Of a stretch of 41,048 bases of DNA, positions 1 through 9,700 are shown piece by piece (positions within the stretch are counted from its first letter, which is position 1; every line of letters starts with the position of its first letter). The DNA is taken from positions 1 through 41,048 of the IMG/VR virus record IMGVR_UViG_3300025122_000044. One strand, given 5' to 3'. The notes below the pieces were generated by a model, which worked only from the letters and a program-made list of their open reading frames with translations, was not told the origin of the DNA and searched no databases. Source of the DNA: a virus. Both the position numbers and the translations under genes were made by a program.

Positions 1-157
1 CACCCCTCAAAGTCTTAACATTGCGTAAAGGGAAGCTAGGATTCGTTCGGCATATAACACAATCAACCATAATCTCTTTAGAATCGCTCATCTTCCCACG
101 AGTATCTGTATAAATATGCTCTTTGCAGTCTATGCATCTATACTCATAGATAGGCAA
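1..157 (-). CDS. Zinc-ribbon protein, C-terminus cut by window edge
   Basis: Reading the minus strand from a TTG at 155-157 gives a protein starting MPIYEYRCIDCKEH and continuing to the window edge without a stop. It has a CxxC pair near its start and a second CxxC (CVIC) about 30 residues later, the layout of FmdB-type zinc ribbons. The TTG follows directly on the TAA stop of the next zinc-ribbon gene, so the two look like a tandem pair translated together. A function in regulation or nucleic-acid binding is usual for such ribbons, but nothing here shows a specific role. The start is chosen because MP-Y-EY-C is the typical family N-terminus. Confidence 0.6.
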   Translation of the reverse strand, partial: MPIYEYRCIDCKEHIYTDTRGKMSDSKEIMVDCVICRTNPSFPLRNVKTLRG

Positions 158-343
158 TTATGTTGTCCTTCGCATATTCATACGAAATGATGTGCCCCTA
201 GAGAGAATTCTCTTGTGCTCTGTCTCTTCCTCGCACTCTTCGCAGTCTACCTTAATCACAGCTCTATAATCATCAGTGATTTTAGCTGTTATCTCAACAA
301 CATGCTCCTCACAATCAATACATTCGTATTCATACACCGGAAT
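158..343 (-). CDS. FmdB-like zinc-ribbon protein
   Basis: A 62-residue protein with two CxxC knuckles (CIDC and CEEC), the pattern of FmdB-type zinc ribbons. The likely start is a rare ATT at 341-343, six bases after a GGAGG ribosome site, because it gives the family-typical beginning IPVYEYEC. A GTG two codons further in is the alternative. The reading frame is open up to 394, but that extension overlaps the upstream HNH gene more and lacks a good ribosome site. It overlaps the end of the HNH gene by 14 bases, so it is probably coupled to it. Its similarity to the partial gene at 1-157 suggests tandem duplication. Confidence 0.65.
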   Translation of the reverse strand: MPVYEYECIDCEEHVVEITAKITDDYRAVIKVDCEECEEETEHKRILSRGTSFRMNMRRTT

Positions 344-932
344 AGGACACCTCCTTCCAAGTTTGACCCTTACGGATGCGAGTAATGGTTTCACGAACTA
401 CATCATATTGATCAGCAATATCTTGGTCTTTAGACCCAGCATCAATTAACTTTTTGATTACTTGAACTTGCTCAATCTTCAGCTTAGCTCTGTATAACCC
501 ACCCCCCGCTTTCTTTTTACCTGTAGCCTCTACAAAATCCATAAAAGTAGATTGGGTTTTGTGTGGACAATATCCATAGGCACCTAAGGATCTATTGCAA
601 TTATCACATAGCACTCGATAACCCTCTGGATAATTCTCAAAATAAAGGTGCCTAGCAAGACTTGCTCCAGGCAATGATTTTATATGCTTGCTACCCCCAC
701 CATTGATATGATCAATAGCTAGGAATTCTAGATTTGTCTCTTTACAACATTCACATCTAGGAATCCCTTGACTGTAGTGACTTAACACCTCATATCTAAT
801 AGAGAAACGATAAACCTTAGATGCCAACCTGGAGCATTGCCTACAAATAGTATGCAAACCTGACTTTCTCTTAGAATTCTTAGAGAATTCTATATCTTGT
901 TTGGTTTCATTGCATTTTCTACAAGCATTCAT
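330..932 (-). CDS. HNH endonuclease with zinc knuckles and C-terminal HTH
   Basis: A 200-residue protein. The N-terminus has CxxC pairs (CRKC, CRQC). The middle carries an HNH core with CECC, an IDHINGGG segment and VLCDNCN. The C-terminal 50 residues look like a helix-turn-helix (QDIADQYDVVRETITRI), a common DNA-recognition tail of phage free-standing homing endonucleases. A sigma70-like promoter lies so close upstream that transcription should start at the A of the ATG, so this gene appears to be an independent leaderless unit. It sits between the MazG-like gene and the zinc ribbons and was probably inserted as a mobile gene. DNA cleavage is inferred from the motif. Confidence 0.85.
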   Translation of the reverse strand: MNACRKCNETKQDIEFSKNSKRKSGLHTICRQCSRLASKVYRFSIRYEVLSHYSQGIPRCECCKETNLEFLAIDHINGGGSKHIKSLPGASLARHLYFENYPEGYRVLCDNCNRSLGAYGYCPHKTQSTFMDFVEATGKKKAGGGLYRAKLKIEQVQVIKKLIDAGSKDQDIADQYDVVRETITRIRKGQTWKEVSYSGV

Positions 933-938
933 ACACTC

Positions 939-967
939 ATACTACAAAAGATAATTATGAGTGTCAA
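939..967 (-). promoter_or_regulatory. Sigma70-type promoter of the HNH gene, leaderless
   Basis: On the minus strand there is a perfect -35 box TTGACA (962-967), a 17-base spacer and a -10 box TAGTAT (939-944). Six bases follow and then the ATG of the HNH gene at 932, which places the expected transcription start on the A of the ATG. No ribosome site fits between them, so the transcript would be leaderless. The -35 box overlaps the stop codon region of the upstream MazG-like gene. Confidence 0.7.
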
Positions 968-1272
968 TGTCTCCCGTTCTCTCCAGTGAGACCTCGCATA
1001 ATATCAGCTGCTATCAAAGCGTAGTTAGCAACATCAGCTGCTTCGTACAGGACTTCCTCCGGTCCTTCCTGTTGAATTGCCTGGAGGAGTTCTGTAACCT
1101 CACCCAACAGAAGCCGTATGATAACATTGATATCTGCATCATCCCAACCACCTCGATGATCGTTGAACTGAAGCTTAGCTTCCATTGCTTGAGCAAAGCT
1201 ATGAACTTTAGGACGAAGCTTAAGCTCTCCTTGACTTTCTTGAAATGCCTGCCATCGTTCTGCCTTAGTCAT
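964..1272 (-). CDS. MazG-like nucleotide pyrophosphohydrolase
   Basis: A 102-residue protein with the all-alpha NTP pyrophosphatase signature: a helix with EVTELLQAI followed some 15 residues later by EAADVANYAL, the E-x-x-E and E-x-x-D metal ligands of the MazG/dUTPase-2 superfamily. Such enzymes hydrolyse nucleoside triphosphates to monophosphate and pyrophosphate. In phages they are thought to clean non-canonical dNTPs or to influence alarmone levels. The substrate cannot be told from sequence. The gene overlaps the stop of the upstream 321-residue gene by one base, so it is translationally coupled to it. Confidence 0.7.
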   Translation of the reverse strand: MTKAERWQAFQESQGELKLRPKVHSFAQAMEAKLQFNDHRGGWDDADINVIIRLLLGEVTELLQAIQQEGPEEVLYEAADVANYALIAADIMRGLTGENGRH

Positions 1273-2237
1273 TACAGTGTTGTGCTTAAAGTAAAGCCAA
1301 GAAACTTATCTGTAGCACTCACCTGAAAGGTGGGCCAGACCCACAGGTCTGACACAAGGGGAACATCCAGCTTGGAAAGATTCACACCCACTGGACTAAT
1401 ACCAAGACCAACATGGCCATTGAAGTCTAGTGAGAACCTGCCGATACGGTAGTCTTGGTCGTTCTCGGTTAAACCATAACCGGATGTGATGAAACCTATT
1501 GAAGCAGATACGTTAGGATCAAGGGCGAGGTTGGAGGTTGCTGCTAGACCAAAATCAACGTGTGGTGTCCACCAACTAAGACTCTTCTGAGGAAATTTTC
1601 TAACTCTCTTGACAGTAAAGTCTTTGATATCGAAAGTTCCTACAATTTCTCCATTCAGATCTAACTCATCAACCCCTACATATGTAAGAGTAACAGCATC
1701 AGGAGTTTCAGCTTCAATAAGCCTCACTCTAAAATTCTGTGATAGGTGGTAGTTGAATTTGCGCGTGCAGGTATTAAGAACTGTATCAAGCCTGAAGTCA
1801 CTAAACCCAAAGGTTCCACAATCCAGTGGCTCACCATCATGTGGCTCAATCCCCTCAAAGTCAGGGTCGAGGGATGCATCTGCGATAGGGCATTCCCCTC
1901 GCACTCTGCGGACGATCGTCTTAACAACGACGTCACCGCCGCCACTGCTCTCCAGTGTGGCCACCAACTCGCCTAGCCCTACAACTTTGGCATTGGCCTT
2001 CTCCAGGTCTGCCAGGACCTTGGCATTCTCCTCTTTCAAGGTGTCTAGCAGCGTTCGTGACGCCACCAAGTCTGTCCTGGCTCTCCCTAGCTCTGTATCA
2101 AGCTTGGTGATCTCCTGGCGCAACTCAGGGGCCTCTATCCGCCCTCTGTCTCTACCTTGTCCATAGGCAACGACTGCAATCAAGATTGCAAGTGCCAGGA
2201 CAAAGCCCTTTAGCCAATGTTTAGAAAGGTACGACAT
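1272..2237 (-). CDS. Membrane-anchored coiled-coil protein of unknown function
   Basis: A 321-residue protein. Residues about 8-27 form one hydrophobic segment (GFVLALAILIAVVAYG) that looks like an N-terminal membrane anchor or uncleaved signal. Residues about 38-95 are a charged heptad-like coiled coil. The remaining 200 residues contain alternating strands and glycine-rich stretches with no motif I recognise. The topology (short inside, coiled coil and domain outside) is like inner-membrane spanins, but the length is much greater than usual. The start overlaps the end of the primase-helicase gene by 17 bases. Its function is unknown. Confidence 0.6.
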   Translation of the reverse strand: MSYLSKHWLKGFVLALAILIAVVAYGQGRDRGRIEAPELRQEITKLDTELGRARTDLVASRTLLDTLKEENAKVLADLEKANAKVVGLGELVATLESSGGGDVVVKTIVRRVRGECPIADASLDPDFEGIEPHDGEPLDCGTFGFSDFRLDTVLNTCTRKFNYHLSQNFRVRLIEAETPDAVTLTYVGVDELDLNGEIVGTFDIKDFTVKRVRKFPQKSLSWWTPHVDFGLAATSNLALDPNVSASIGFITSGYGLTENDQDYRIGRFSLDFNGHVGLGISPVGVNLSKLDVPLVSDLWVWPTFQVSATDKFLGFTLSTTL

Positions 2238-4800
2238 CTTCTCCCTCTGGTGTAGTTGCTCTTACAAATTGTCCATTCTCCCAGTACCCACCAGTCGTAT
2301 CTTGGTCCTTGGCAGCAAGCTTTCGCTGACGGATCACTTCTTCATCTACAGGTAGATAGAGAGATTTAGCTGGATGGAAGTCATAGTAGGTAGACTCCTT
2401 GTAATCAGTAATCTTGTTCTTGCCCCAGATCAACTCGACTGTAGGCTTCTTATGTCCAATGCCACCCTCGAATCCGTGGAATACTTCAGCTTTCTCAGCG
2501 CTTCCGTACGCCTTAACATGCTCTTCTACATCACAGAATAGGTGACCAATGAAGTTCGCTCGGAACTCCATTGCTACAGACTCTGCAATGTTGGTGTTAT
2601 TGGGTCGGACAAGTGGTCCTAACTTGGTGTACTCCATAGTAGCGATCACTGTCGCATGGTACTTCATAGCTATCTCTAGCTTGATGAAGTTAGCCATCTT
2701 CTTAAACCTAATTCGCTCATCAGCAGCCTGCCAATCAGCTAGGTTGTGGAAGTTGTCTAGGAAGTAGATAATAGGACGGTCAGGATACTTCTTACGATAG
2801 TATCCGACTAGCAGTTGAGCATAGGAGAGTGTCTGACCCCTCTCATGATCCTTACAAACGAGACGGCCCTGCGCATGCAGGCTACGCAAGTGCTGATACG
2901 CATGATCCCTGATGAACATGAGATCCTTATGCTCACCATTATGGTTGACGTGTTGGGTGAAGTACTTCGGCTTGGATATCTTGTTGATTGTAATATCCAA
3001 CCCATGCTTCTCTGCCTCATCAACTGACAACTGAGTAAGCCACCTATTCGTGATCATCCCTCGTGTATCATCAATTGTATGGAATAGGATCAAAGCTTCT
3101 GGATTGCTCATGACTAAGTCAAGAGCCAACTGACTCATAAAGGCTGTCTTTCCGGTGTTGGCCTTGCCGCCAACTACCATCAATACATCCTGTCTCCAAT
3201 CACCATTCAGCTTCTGCTCGATATCTGTAAAGTGATCTAGCTTATAGCCAGCTAGGCCATCATCTAGCTCTTGCTTCTCCTTAAGAGTATCAAGAGCTTC
3301 AACTACCTCTTCCGCACTAAACGATGCCTCAGTCTCTTGCCCACCCAGACTACCTAAACGGCTCAGGGCTTCTTGCAAGAGGAGGGTAGATGAATCTGGA
3401 TTACGAGCTGCCTCTCGAAGGGCTTCCTTGACAATCTCTTCTTTCTGAGAGCTTAAGTCAGCTTCCTGAATGTTAACGAGTCGCTCAAGCTCTCCCTTGA
3501 TAGCATCTAGGCTGATGGATGTGTACCTTGATAAGGATACACACATCTGCTCACGCTTTACTAGGTTTTCTTCGTTGAAGATGAGAGGGATAGCTTTGTT
3601 GCAGACTTCAACAGCATCCGCGCCGTCATCAAACTGCCCAAGTACCCATTCGAAAGCATCCTGTCGTGGCCATTCCAGCCAAGCATCTGCTCCTCTAGTG
3701 CGAACAAATGAATCTGGATCCTCTCCCTCTGGGAGAGTCATTACCTCGATTCTGAGTGAGGATACTCCTGATAGGATTCCCGGTTTACTATCTCTACCAA
3801 GTAGGAGGGAGGCGACTTTATCTTGTCCTGCTTTATCTCCATCGAGTGCAAGGACAATATGTTTGACCGCCGTTCGCTTAATAGTAGAGAGATGTAGCCG
3901 TGTAAAAGCAGTCCCACCAAGAGCGGCACAGCTATCAATGCCATTAAACACAAGAGTGGCCCAATCAGTATAGCCTTCAACCACGAAGAGCGCGTCATCC
4001 GTACTTTCTCTTGTCCGGAGCGCGTGGTGTAGACCGTAGAGTCGACTGCTCTTCTGGTAAATGTCACGGGTGCCACTAGTAGTTAGGTTAACATACTTAG
4101 GTGGCTTTCGCCCTCTCTTGCTATTGTTCTCCCACAGCTCAATCTTTTGCTCCCAGAGCAAGTCTCTTGCTGCGAATCCTACTGCTGATCCACCTTCATC
4201 ACAGATTGTAAAGATCAGTGAGTTTTCATTGAAGATAGACCTACGATCTAGGTCGATCTCCTTTAAGAACTTTACTAAGAACTCTTTCTTAAGCTCTTCC
4301 TGATAAAGTTCAAAGCTGGGAACAGTACCAATACCATACCGGCGAGCCCAATCAGGGCTCCAACCACGCTGATTAATAGCGTTGTTGACCAATTCATTAT
4401 CAGTGGTCCTACTAACGATACGTGCAGCACGAGAGTAAGCACGATAGATATCAAGCTCATATTTCTCGGCATCTGTTAGCTCCTCGAACTCAGCTTCAAC
4501 ACCAAACTTACTGCACAGATACAGGACATTATCAGGAATGTATCCTCGTCCTTGGATAGGCTTATTCTCATGGTAATGAGCAGCCAACATGATATTGCCG
4601 GTCAACCCACATGCAAAGCAGTGGAAGATATGGCCATCAGGATGAACAGACATATCGTCTCCATCCACATCATGCTCGTTAGGATTGAAGCACTTAAAGT
4701 GCTTGCCATTCCTAGCCTTAACTCCAAATTCTTCCAGGTAGTCAACTAGATATGGCTTCAGCCGATCAATTGTCTCCTGATAGTCCTTAATCTTCAGCAT
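2221..4800 (-). CDS. Bifunctional DNA primase-helicase
   Basis: An 859-residue fusion of primase and replicative helicase. The N-terminal zinc motif uses C37, H43, C61 and C64 (CHC2 type). The Toprim domain shows VEGYTD at 274-279 and ALDGDKAG at 318-325, the acidic residues of primer synthesis. A DnaB/RecA-type helicase domain follows, with Walker A GGKANTGKT at about 544-552 and a Walker B-like IIYFLDNFHN. The layout matches T7 gp4-like proteins, though longer. It would unwind the fork and make primers for the DnaE polymerase encoded downstream. The protein ends in EGEDVVPF, which resembles the acidic DIPF tip of single-strand binding proteins. Confidence 0.92.
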   Translation of the reverse strand: MLKIKDYQETIDRLKPYLVDYLEEFGVKARNGKHFKCFNPNEHDVDGDDMSVHPDGHIFHCFACGLTGNIMLAAHYHENKPIQGRGYIPDNVLYLCSKFGVEAEFEELTDAEKYELDIYRAYSRAARIVSRTTDNELVNNAINQRGWSPDWARRYGIGTVPSFELYQEELKKEFLVKFLKEIDLDRRSIFNENSLIFTICDEGGSAVGFAARDLLWEQKIELWENNSKRGRKPPKYVNLTTSGTRDIYQKSSRLYGLHHALRTRESTDDALFVVEGYTDWATLVFNGIDSCAALGGTAFTRLHLSTIKRTAVKHIVLALDGDKAGQDKVASLLLGRDSKPGILSGVSSLRIEVMTLPEGEDPDSFVRTRGADAWLEWPRQDAFEWVLGQFDDGADAVEVCNKAIPLIFNEENLVKREQMCVSLSRYTSISLDAIKGELERLVNIQEADLSSQKEEIVKEALREAARNPDSSTLLLQEALSRLGSLGGQETEASFSAEEVVEALDTLKEKQELDDGLAGYKLDHFTDIEQKLNGDWRQDVLMVVGGKANTGKTAFMSQLALDLVMSNPEALILFHTIDDTRGMITNRWLTQLSVDEAEKHGLDITINKISKPKYFTQHVNHNGEHKDLMFIRDHAYQHLRSLHAQGRLVCKDHERGQTLSYAQLLVGYYRKKYPDRPIIYFLDNFHNLADWQAADERIRFKKMANFIKLEIAMKYHATVIATMEYTKLGPLVRPNNTNIAESVAMEFRANFIGHLFCDVEEHVKAYGSAEKAEVFHGFEGGIGHKKPTVELIWGKNKITDYKESTYYDFHPAKSLYLPVDEEVIRQRKLAAKDQDTTGGYWENGQFVRATTPEGEDVVPF

Positions 4801-5261
4801 TAAATCTTGGTGTCCTTGATGATCTTGGTCTCTGCCCCCATTGGGGTTACGATACCAAGGTCCCGTGCAGCTGCAGCACGACGCTCTTCTTCTAGCTCTC
4901 TAGCTAGCTTCTCTTCGGCTTCTTGCTGCATCTTAGCCAGTGGCTCATCAAACTCCACTCGCTTAATCTCAACCAGCTCATCTTCAGTCGTCAGTTCACG
5001 ATCTGTCAGCACCTTAACTAGTGCATAGATCTCACCGCTGTTATTGACTGCGAGTCTATGTGTGTTCTGCGAGATCATAGAAAGGCGACCATCAAGATTG
5101 CCTCCTACCTCTTGCATGAACGCCTGCTGCACCCATGCTACTCCAGAGATCAGTTGCTGGATTTGTGCTTCCAGCTTATTGATCTGATTGAGTAGGGATA
5201 CAGGAATATCATTTACGTCTCTCGGGTCAGTCTTGCTGCCCAGGTCAAATTCCTTCGCCAT
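4800..5261 (-). CDS. Hypothetical coiled-coil protein
   Basis: A 153-residue acidic protein that I do not recognise. Residues 20-45 and about 90-130 are predicted helical, and the second stretch is a glutamate/arginine-rich coiled coil (AEEKLARELEEERRAAAARD). It overlaps the primase-helicase start by one base, so the two are coupled and it may act in the replication complex. That role rests only on position. Confidence 0.6.
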   Translation of the reverse strand: MAKEFDLGSKTDPRDVNDIPVSLLNQINKLEAQIQQLISGVAWVQQAFMQEVGGNLDGRLSMISQNTHRLAVNNSGEIYALVKVLTDRELTTEDELVEIKRVEFDEPLAKMQQEAEEKLARELEEERRAAAARDLGIVTPMGAETKIIKDTKI

Positions 5262-5493
5262 GTTCCTCCACTGGGAACTCGGCCTGCATTCTAGCCTGCA
5301 CGTCCTCCAGCATTTCTTGTTCTTTTAACTCGGCCTCTCGCTCGATAAGCATTTTCTTGTACTCTTCGATCGCTGCTACTTGAGCTTTCTGATCTCTAGC
5401 ACGCTGCTTAACCTGGCGGGCCATATAGTAGTTAGCGGGCAAGCCTTGGCTGCGCGCTAAGTTTCTCTTGATACGTCTCGTGAAGCTTCCCAC
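5245..5493 (-). CDS. Hypothetical basic/helical protein
   Basis: An 82-residue protein read from a GTG at 5491-5493 that has a GGAGG six bases upstream. The open frame extends to 5556, but the extension is hydrophobic nonsense-like sequence and has no ribosome site. The N-terminus is basic (TRRIKRNLARSQG) and the rest is a charged helix ending in acidic residues. It overlaps both neighbouring genes. No family is recognised. Confidence 0.55.
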   Translation of the reverse strand: MGSFTRRIKRNLARSQGLPANYYMARQVKQRARDQKAQVAAIEEYKKMLIEREAELKEQEMLEDVQARMQAEFPVEEHGEGI

Positions 5494-5686
5494 TTCTATC
5501 CTCCACCCTTCCTTTCTTTGGGTCAATATAACCAATAACCATACCGCTAGCATCAAAGAAAGCGGACTTCATTAATGGTTGATCCCAGAAGGTTAGCCAA
5601 GGGTCTACGGACTCAAGGGTATATCCCTTGCGCAGAAGACCGTCTCGACATACCTCTCTTTGCTTTTTGTGATTATTCCTTACCAT
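5432..5686 (-). CDS. Hypothetical small protein
   Basis: An 84-residue protein read from an ATG at 5684-5686. A TTG two codons earlier is an alternative start. It contains a mixed segment with aromatic residues (DPWLTFWDQPLMKSAFFDASG) and a basic C-terminus. It overlaps the phosphoesterase gene by 14 bases and the next gene by about 60, so two frames are used in that overlap. Function unknown. Confidence 0.5.
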   Translation of the reverse strand: MVRNNHKKQREVCRDGLLRKGYTLESVDPWLTFWDQPLMKSAFFDASGMVIGYIDPKKGRVEDRSGKLHETYQEKLSAQPRLAR

Positions 5687-6707
5687 CCTCAAACCTCACT
5701 AAGCGTGAAAATGTTAGCGGGTCTGACTCAGACATCCCCCAAATCCACTGTGATGCTGCGTCTCCATATCCTAGAGATTCACCAAAATCATCAACGCCAC
5801 AGAGACTTCCATTACGGAAGACTGCTCGGTCCATAACAAACTCAAGTCCTGGCTGATGCCAATGCCCTGTAGCTGCGATCTTAAAATCATGCTGTAGGAT
5901 CCAATTCTGCCACTGACTTCTAGGCGCTGGAGAGGTTCCTCTCTTCGCCTTGTGTCGCAGCAAGACATTGTGTCCCTTTATGTTACCTACAATAAACTCA
6001 CGTGTTTCGGGATAAGTAACGTCGATAGGATCATCGACAAGATCGGCCATCAGACCTAGCATGATTGCAATTGCTTGATCCCAGTTAGTCAGCTCATCAC
6101 TGTACCTGCTAACTCGACCATGGTTGCCTGGTGCTGCCAGAACACGGATCGGGAGACCCGTTTCCTCATGCATCTGTCGTAGCCAAGCAAACATTCCCTT
6201 GGCAGTGCCATAGACCTGTTCGATAACTGTTTGCTCTAGATGTGAGGCTTGTGTTGGATAGATACCTTCGCCATCAATTAAATCGCCTCCTAACAGGACG
6301 ATAATCTCATCGGCTTCTCGCTGTACAGAAAGTTCTACAACTTCTGACAATATCTTGGTCATACGACCTATGCCAATTGCCACGTTGAAAGAATACTCGC
6401 CTCTCTTATAGGGATTAGGGATCGACTTTCCAAAATGTAGATCAGATAAGAGGACAACAATGCTCTCTTCTCCTGATGTCACCGGTAGCAAAGGTTTCCT
6501 GCGGACAGGTGCGCTAGCTGCCTCCTTAAGCAATCGTGCAAGCCCCTCAAGGGATCTGCGAACCGCATGCTTAGTGGCAGACTTGGGAAGAGAAAGGTCT
6601 AGCAGCCCTCCGTCTTGCTCTGCTACTACTGGAGCCCTCGTTCCTTTATCTCTTTCTCTCCTCGCTCTTCTTGTCGCCGCAGCTTTCTGCGCTGGTGTTT
6701 GACTCAT
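5673..6707 (-). CDS. Calcineurin-like metallophosphoesterase
   Basis: A 344-residue protein. After a basic, low-complexity N-terminus of about 75 residues, it carries the metallophosphoesterase motifs in order: DLHFG (D89, H91), GGDLIDG (D142), GNHGR (N195, H196) and later GHWHQPG. This is the two-metal site used by SbcD/Mre11-like nucleases and related phosphoesterases. Its place next to DnaE and the primase-helicase suggests a role in DNA end processing, but no SbcC partner is present in the window, so the substrate is open. Confidence 0.85.
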   Translation of the reverse strand: MSQTPAQKAAATRRARRERDKGTRAPVVAEQDGGLLDLSLPKSATKHAVRRSLEGLARLLKEAASAPVRRKPLLPVTSGEESIVVLLSDLHFGKSIPNPYKRGEYSFNVAIGIGRMTKILSEVVELSVQREADEIIVLLGGDLIDGEGIYPTQASHLEQTVIEQVYGTAKGMFAWLRQMHEETGLPIRVLAAPGNHGRVSRYSDELTNWDQAIAIMLGLMADLVDDPIDVTYPETREFIVGNIKGHNVLLRHKAKRGTSPAPRSQWQNWILQHDFKIAATGHWHQPGLEFVMDRAVFRNGSLCGVDDFGESLGYGDAASQWIWGMSESDPLTFSRLVRFEDGKE

Positions 6708-6714
6708 ATTTCTC

Positions 6715-9700
6715 CTAATATCGTGCTGTTACTTCAGCATCGGGTATAGCCCGTGAGATCTCCCTCCTCAGTTCGTTAGGGTTTACAATCCGTGTGTCGG
6801 GAGAAAACCATCCGTCACCAACACTTACTTTCAACCATACATTCCCACCTTTATATCTAGGTAGGATCCCTGACAACTTCTCCACATCTTTTGTAGTGGA
6901 GATCCTCACTTCTAGGCCCTTGCAACTATCTTCTGCAAGGTCTTCGAGAGAAGCAACTGCTCGCGCAATCACTCCCTTCTCACCCTTTCTTGTATTCACC
7001 TGTCCTCTAATCAGGACAGCACCTCCCTCCTCTAAGAGAGAGGCATGCTTCAGGTACGTACCTGAGAAGCAAGTGACTTCTACTTCGCCTGTCTTGTCAC
7101 CTAAGGTGACCCAAGCCATTGGACCAGACTTCGATTGATAGATCGAGACCCGCCCAATAAAGCCACCGACAACTACATCCTTGTTGTCTGGAACTTCTTC
7201 AAGATTGATAGCTTCACAGGTTACTTTCTCTTGTAGTACCTCTCGAAAAGCATCAAGTGGATGCCCCGATAAGAAAATACCCAGAGCTTCATGTTCATTC
7301 ATGAGCTCTAGCTCTTTATCAGGTGGTACCTCTGGAATAAAGAAGTCGTTAGTCTCTTTGAAGAGGCTTCTCTGACCACTACGACGGTCAGCTTGATGTC
7401 GCTTGGCCTTGAGGATTGCATCCTCATATCCATACGCTAGCTGAGCCCGAGTATGGACCATGCTGTCAAATGCTCCTGCATGGATAAGAGTAAGTACGTT
7501 ATTGGTTCGGCACTTACCAAGGTGAACTCGTTTGACGAAATCATAAATGTTCTCAAACGAACCCTTGCTGCGAGCCAATATGATTGCATCGATCGCCGAG
7601 GTTCCAAGTCCTTTGATTGCCTCGAACCCAAAGAGAATTTGCTCATCTTTTGCTGTAAACTCCTGAATACTTGTATTGATATCGGGACCAAGCACTCCCA
7701 CTCCTGCGTCTCCAGCCTCTGTTACCAGATCCTGAATCGCAGCAAAGTCTCCTGCCTTGACTGACATCGAGGCCGCTAAGAATTGTGCTGGATAATAGTA
7801 CTTCAGATATGCAGTCTGATATGCAATGATTGCGTATGATACCGAGTGTGCCTTGTTAAAGCAATAATCAGCAAAGTCTGCAATGCCTTTCCAAGCTGTA
7901 GCTAAGACAGCTGGGTCATTTCCCAGCTCTGTCCCACCACCGATGAACTGATCCTTAAGAGCAGCCATTTCCTTGGGTTTCTTCTTGCCGATGGCACGAC
8001 GCATCAAGTCTGCTTCCGCCAAGCTAAATCCAGCTAGATCTTGAGCAATCTTTAGAACCTGCTCTTGGTAAACCAGAACACCATCTGTAGAGGCTAGGAT
8101 AGGAACGACGCTTGGATGGGACGTCCACCCTGCCGTCAGCGTACCCCCTCCTCTTACCTTGAGAATCTCCTTAAGCATCCCGTTATCCATTGGACCGGGA
8201 CGGTACAATGCAAGCACGGCACTTAGTTCATCTATGCTACGAGGACGGAACGCCTTGGCAAAGCTCCGCATACCCTTCTTTTCCATCTGAAAGACACCAT
8301 AACTACTACCCGTATCAAAGATATTGGCATAGACATCAGCGTCTTCTAGATCTAGGTCTACTACATCAAACCCTGGTACTGTTTCTTGAATCATATTGAC
8401 TGCTAGATCAATAACATCCAGTGCAGCAAGGCCCAAGAAGTCATACTTTACATACCCTGCATCCTCTACCTCTTTCATATCCCACTCTGTCACTGGGATA
8501 GTAGTCTTAGGATTCACTCTACCTAGAGGAATTTCATACCCCAAAGGTTTATCGTGAATAATGATTCCTGATGCATGGATGCTAGTATGTCGTCGAAGAG
8601 ACTCAATCTGCGCACCTAGATCGCAGATCTTCCTGAAGTCTTTATCTCCCTCGTACTTAGCCTTGAAGGTCTTGTCCAAGATGCAATAATGCCTCTTGGG
8701 CTTACCATGCTCATCGTACTCTACATCGGTCGAAAGGGTGACTCTGTGTCTGCCCTGGCCACCTCTGTCTTCGTCGGGGATTGCCTTCGCAAATTCGCTC
8801 TGTCGCTCGGCTCCGTGACCGAGGACTCGTGCAATGTCACGAACAAGCCCCTTTGGCTTGAAGATACTGGCGGTTCCGATATGAGCGACTTTGTCGTTAC
8901 CAAAACGCACGGCGAGTGCTTCAACCAGCTCGTCTCTTCTGCTTCTTTGGAAATCGGTATCGAAATCGGGCATAGATACCCGATGAGGGTTGAGAAACCT
9001 TTCAAAATACAAGCCGTACTCGACAGGATCAAGGTCAGTGATCCCCATGCAGTAAGCTGCAAGAGATCCGGCACCCGAGCCTCTCCCTGGTCCGACACGG
9101 ATACCCATGTCTCTAGCAATCTGGATGTACTCTGCGACCACCAAGAAATAAGATGGATAGCCCATTCGCTCGATAACTTCGAACTCATAGTCAAGCCGTT
9201 CTTGATAGCCGTCTGGAATTTCTGGAAACCGCTCTGCGAGCCCGGCTTGGGCAAGGCGGCGAAACCGTTGTTCATCTGTCTCCTCCTCAGATGCAAAGCT
9301 CGGAATAAAGACCTTAGTCTCTGCGAACTTTACATCACATGTTTCAGCCAAGTTCGCCGCAGCAAAACAAGAATCCCTCTGTCCGATAGCCGCGAATGCA
9401 TCGTGGATTTCGTCCGGAGTCTCAATGGAGAACATCTCTTCATTGAACTTGTGTCGCTTGGGATCTGATACCACCTTGCGCATGCCAAGACAAAAGTTAA
9501 TGTCCTGCATCTCGGAGTGGTCTTTGACTAAGTAGTGTGCGTCGTTGGTAGCAACGAGAGGAATATCCATCTGCCCTGACAGCTTGATCAAAGCCTTGTT
9601 ATAGGGAACCTGCTCCTCTTCTCCATTCAACTGAATTTCAAGGAAGTACCGGTCGCCGAAGATACTCTTGTACCTATCGGCGATCAATCCAATCATCTGG

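Noticed and set aside
8689-9468. Long plus-strand open frame of 259 codons
   Set aside because: It lies antisense within dnaE, whose protein is fully conserved there, and its translation has no family features.
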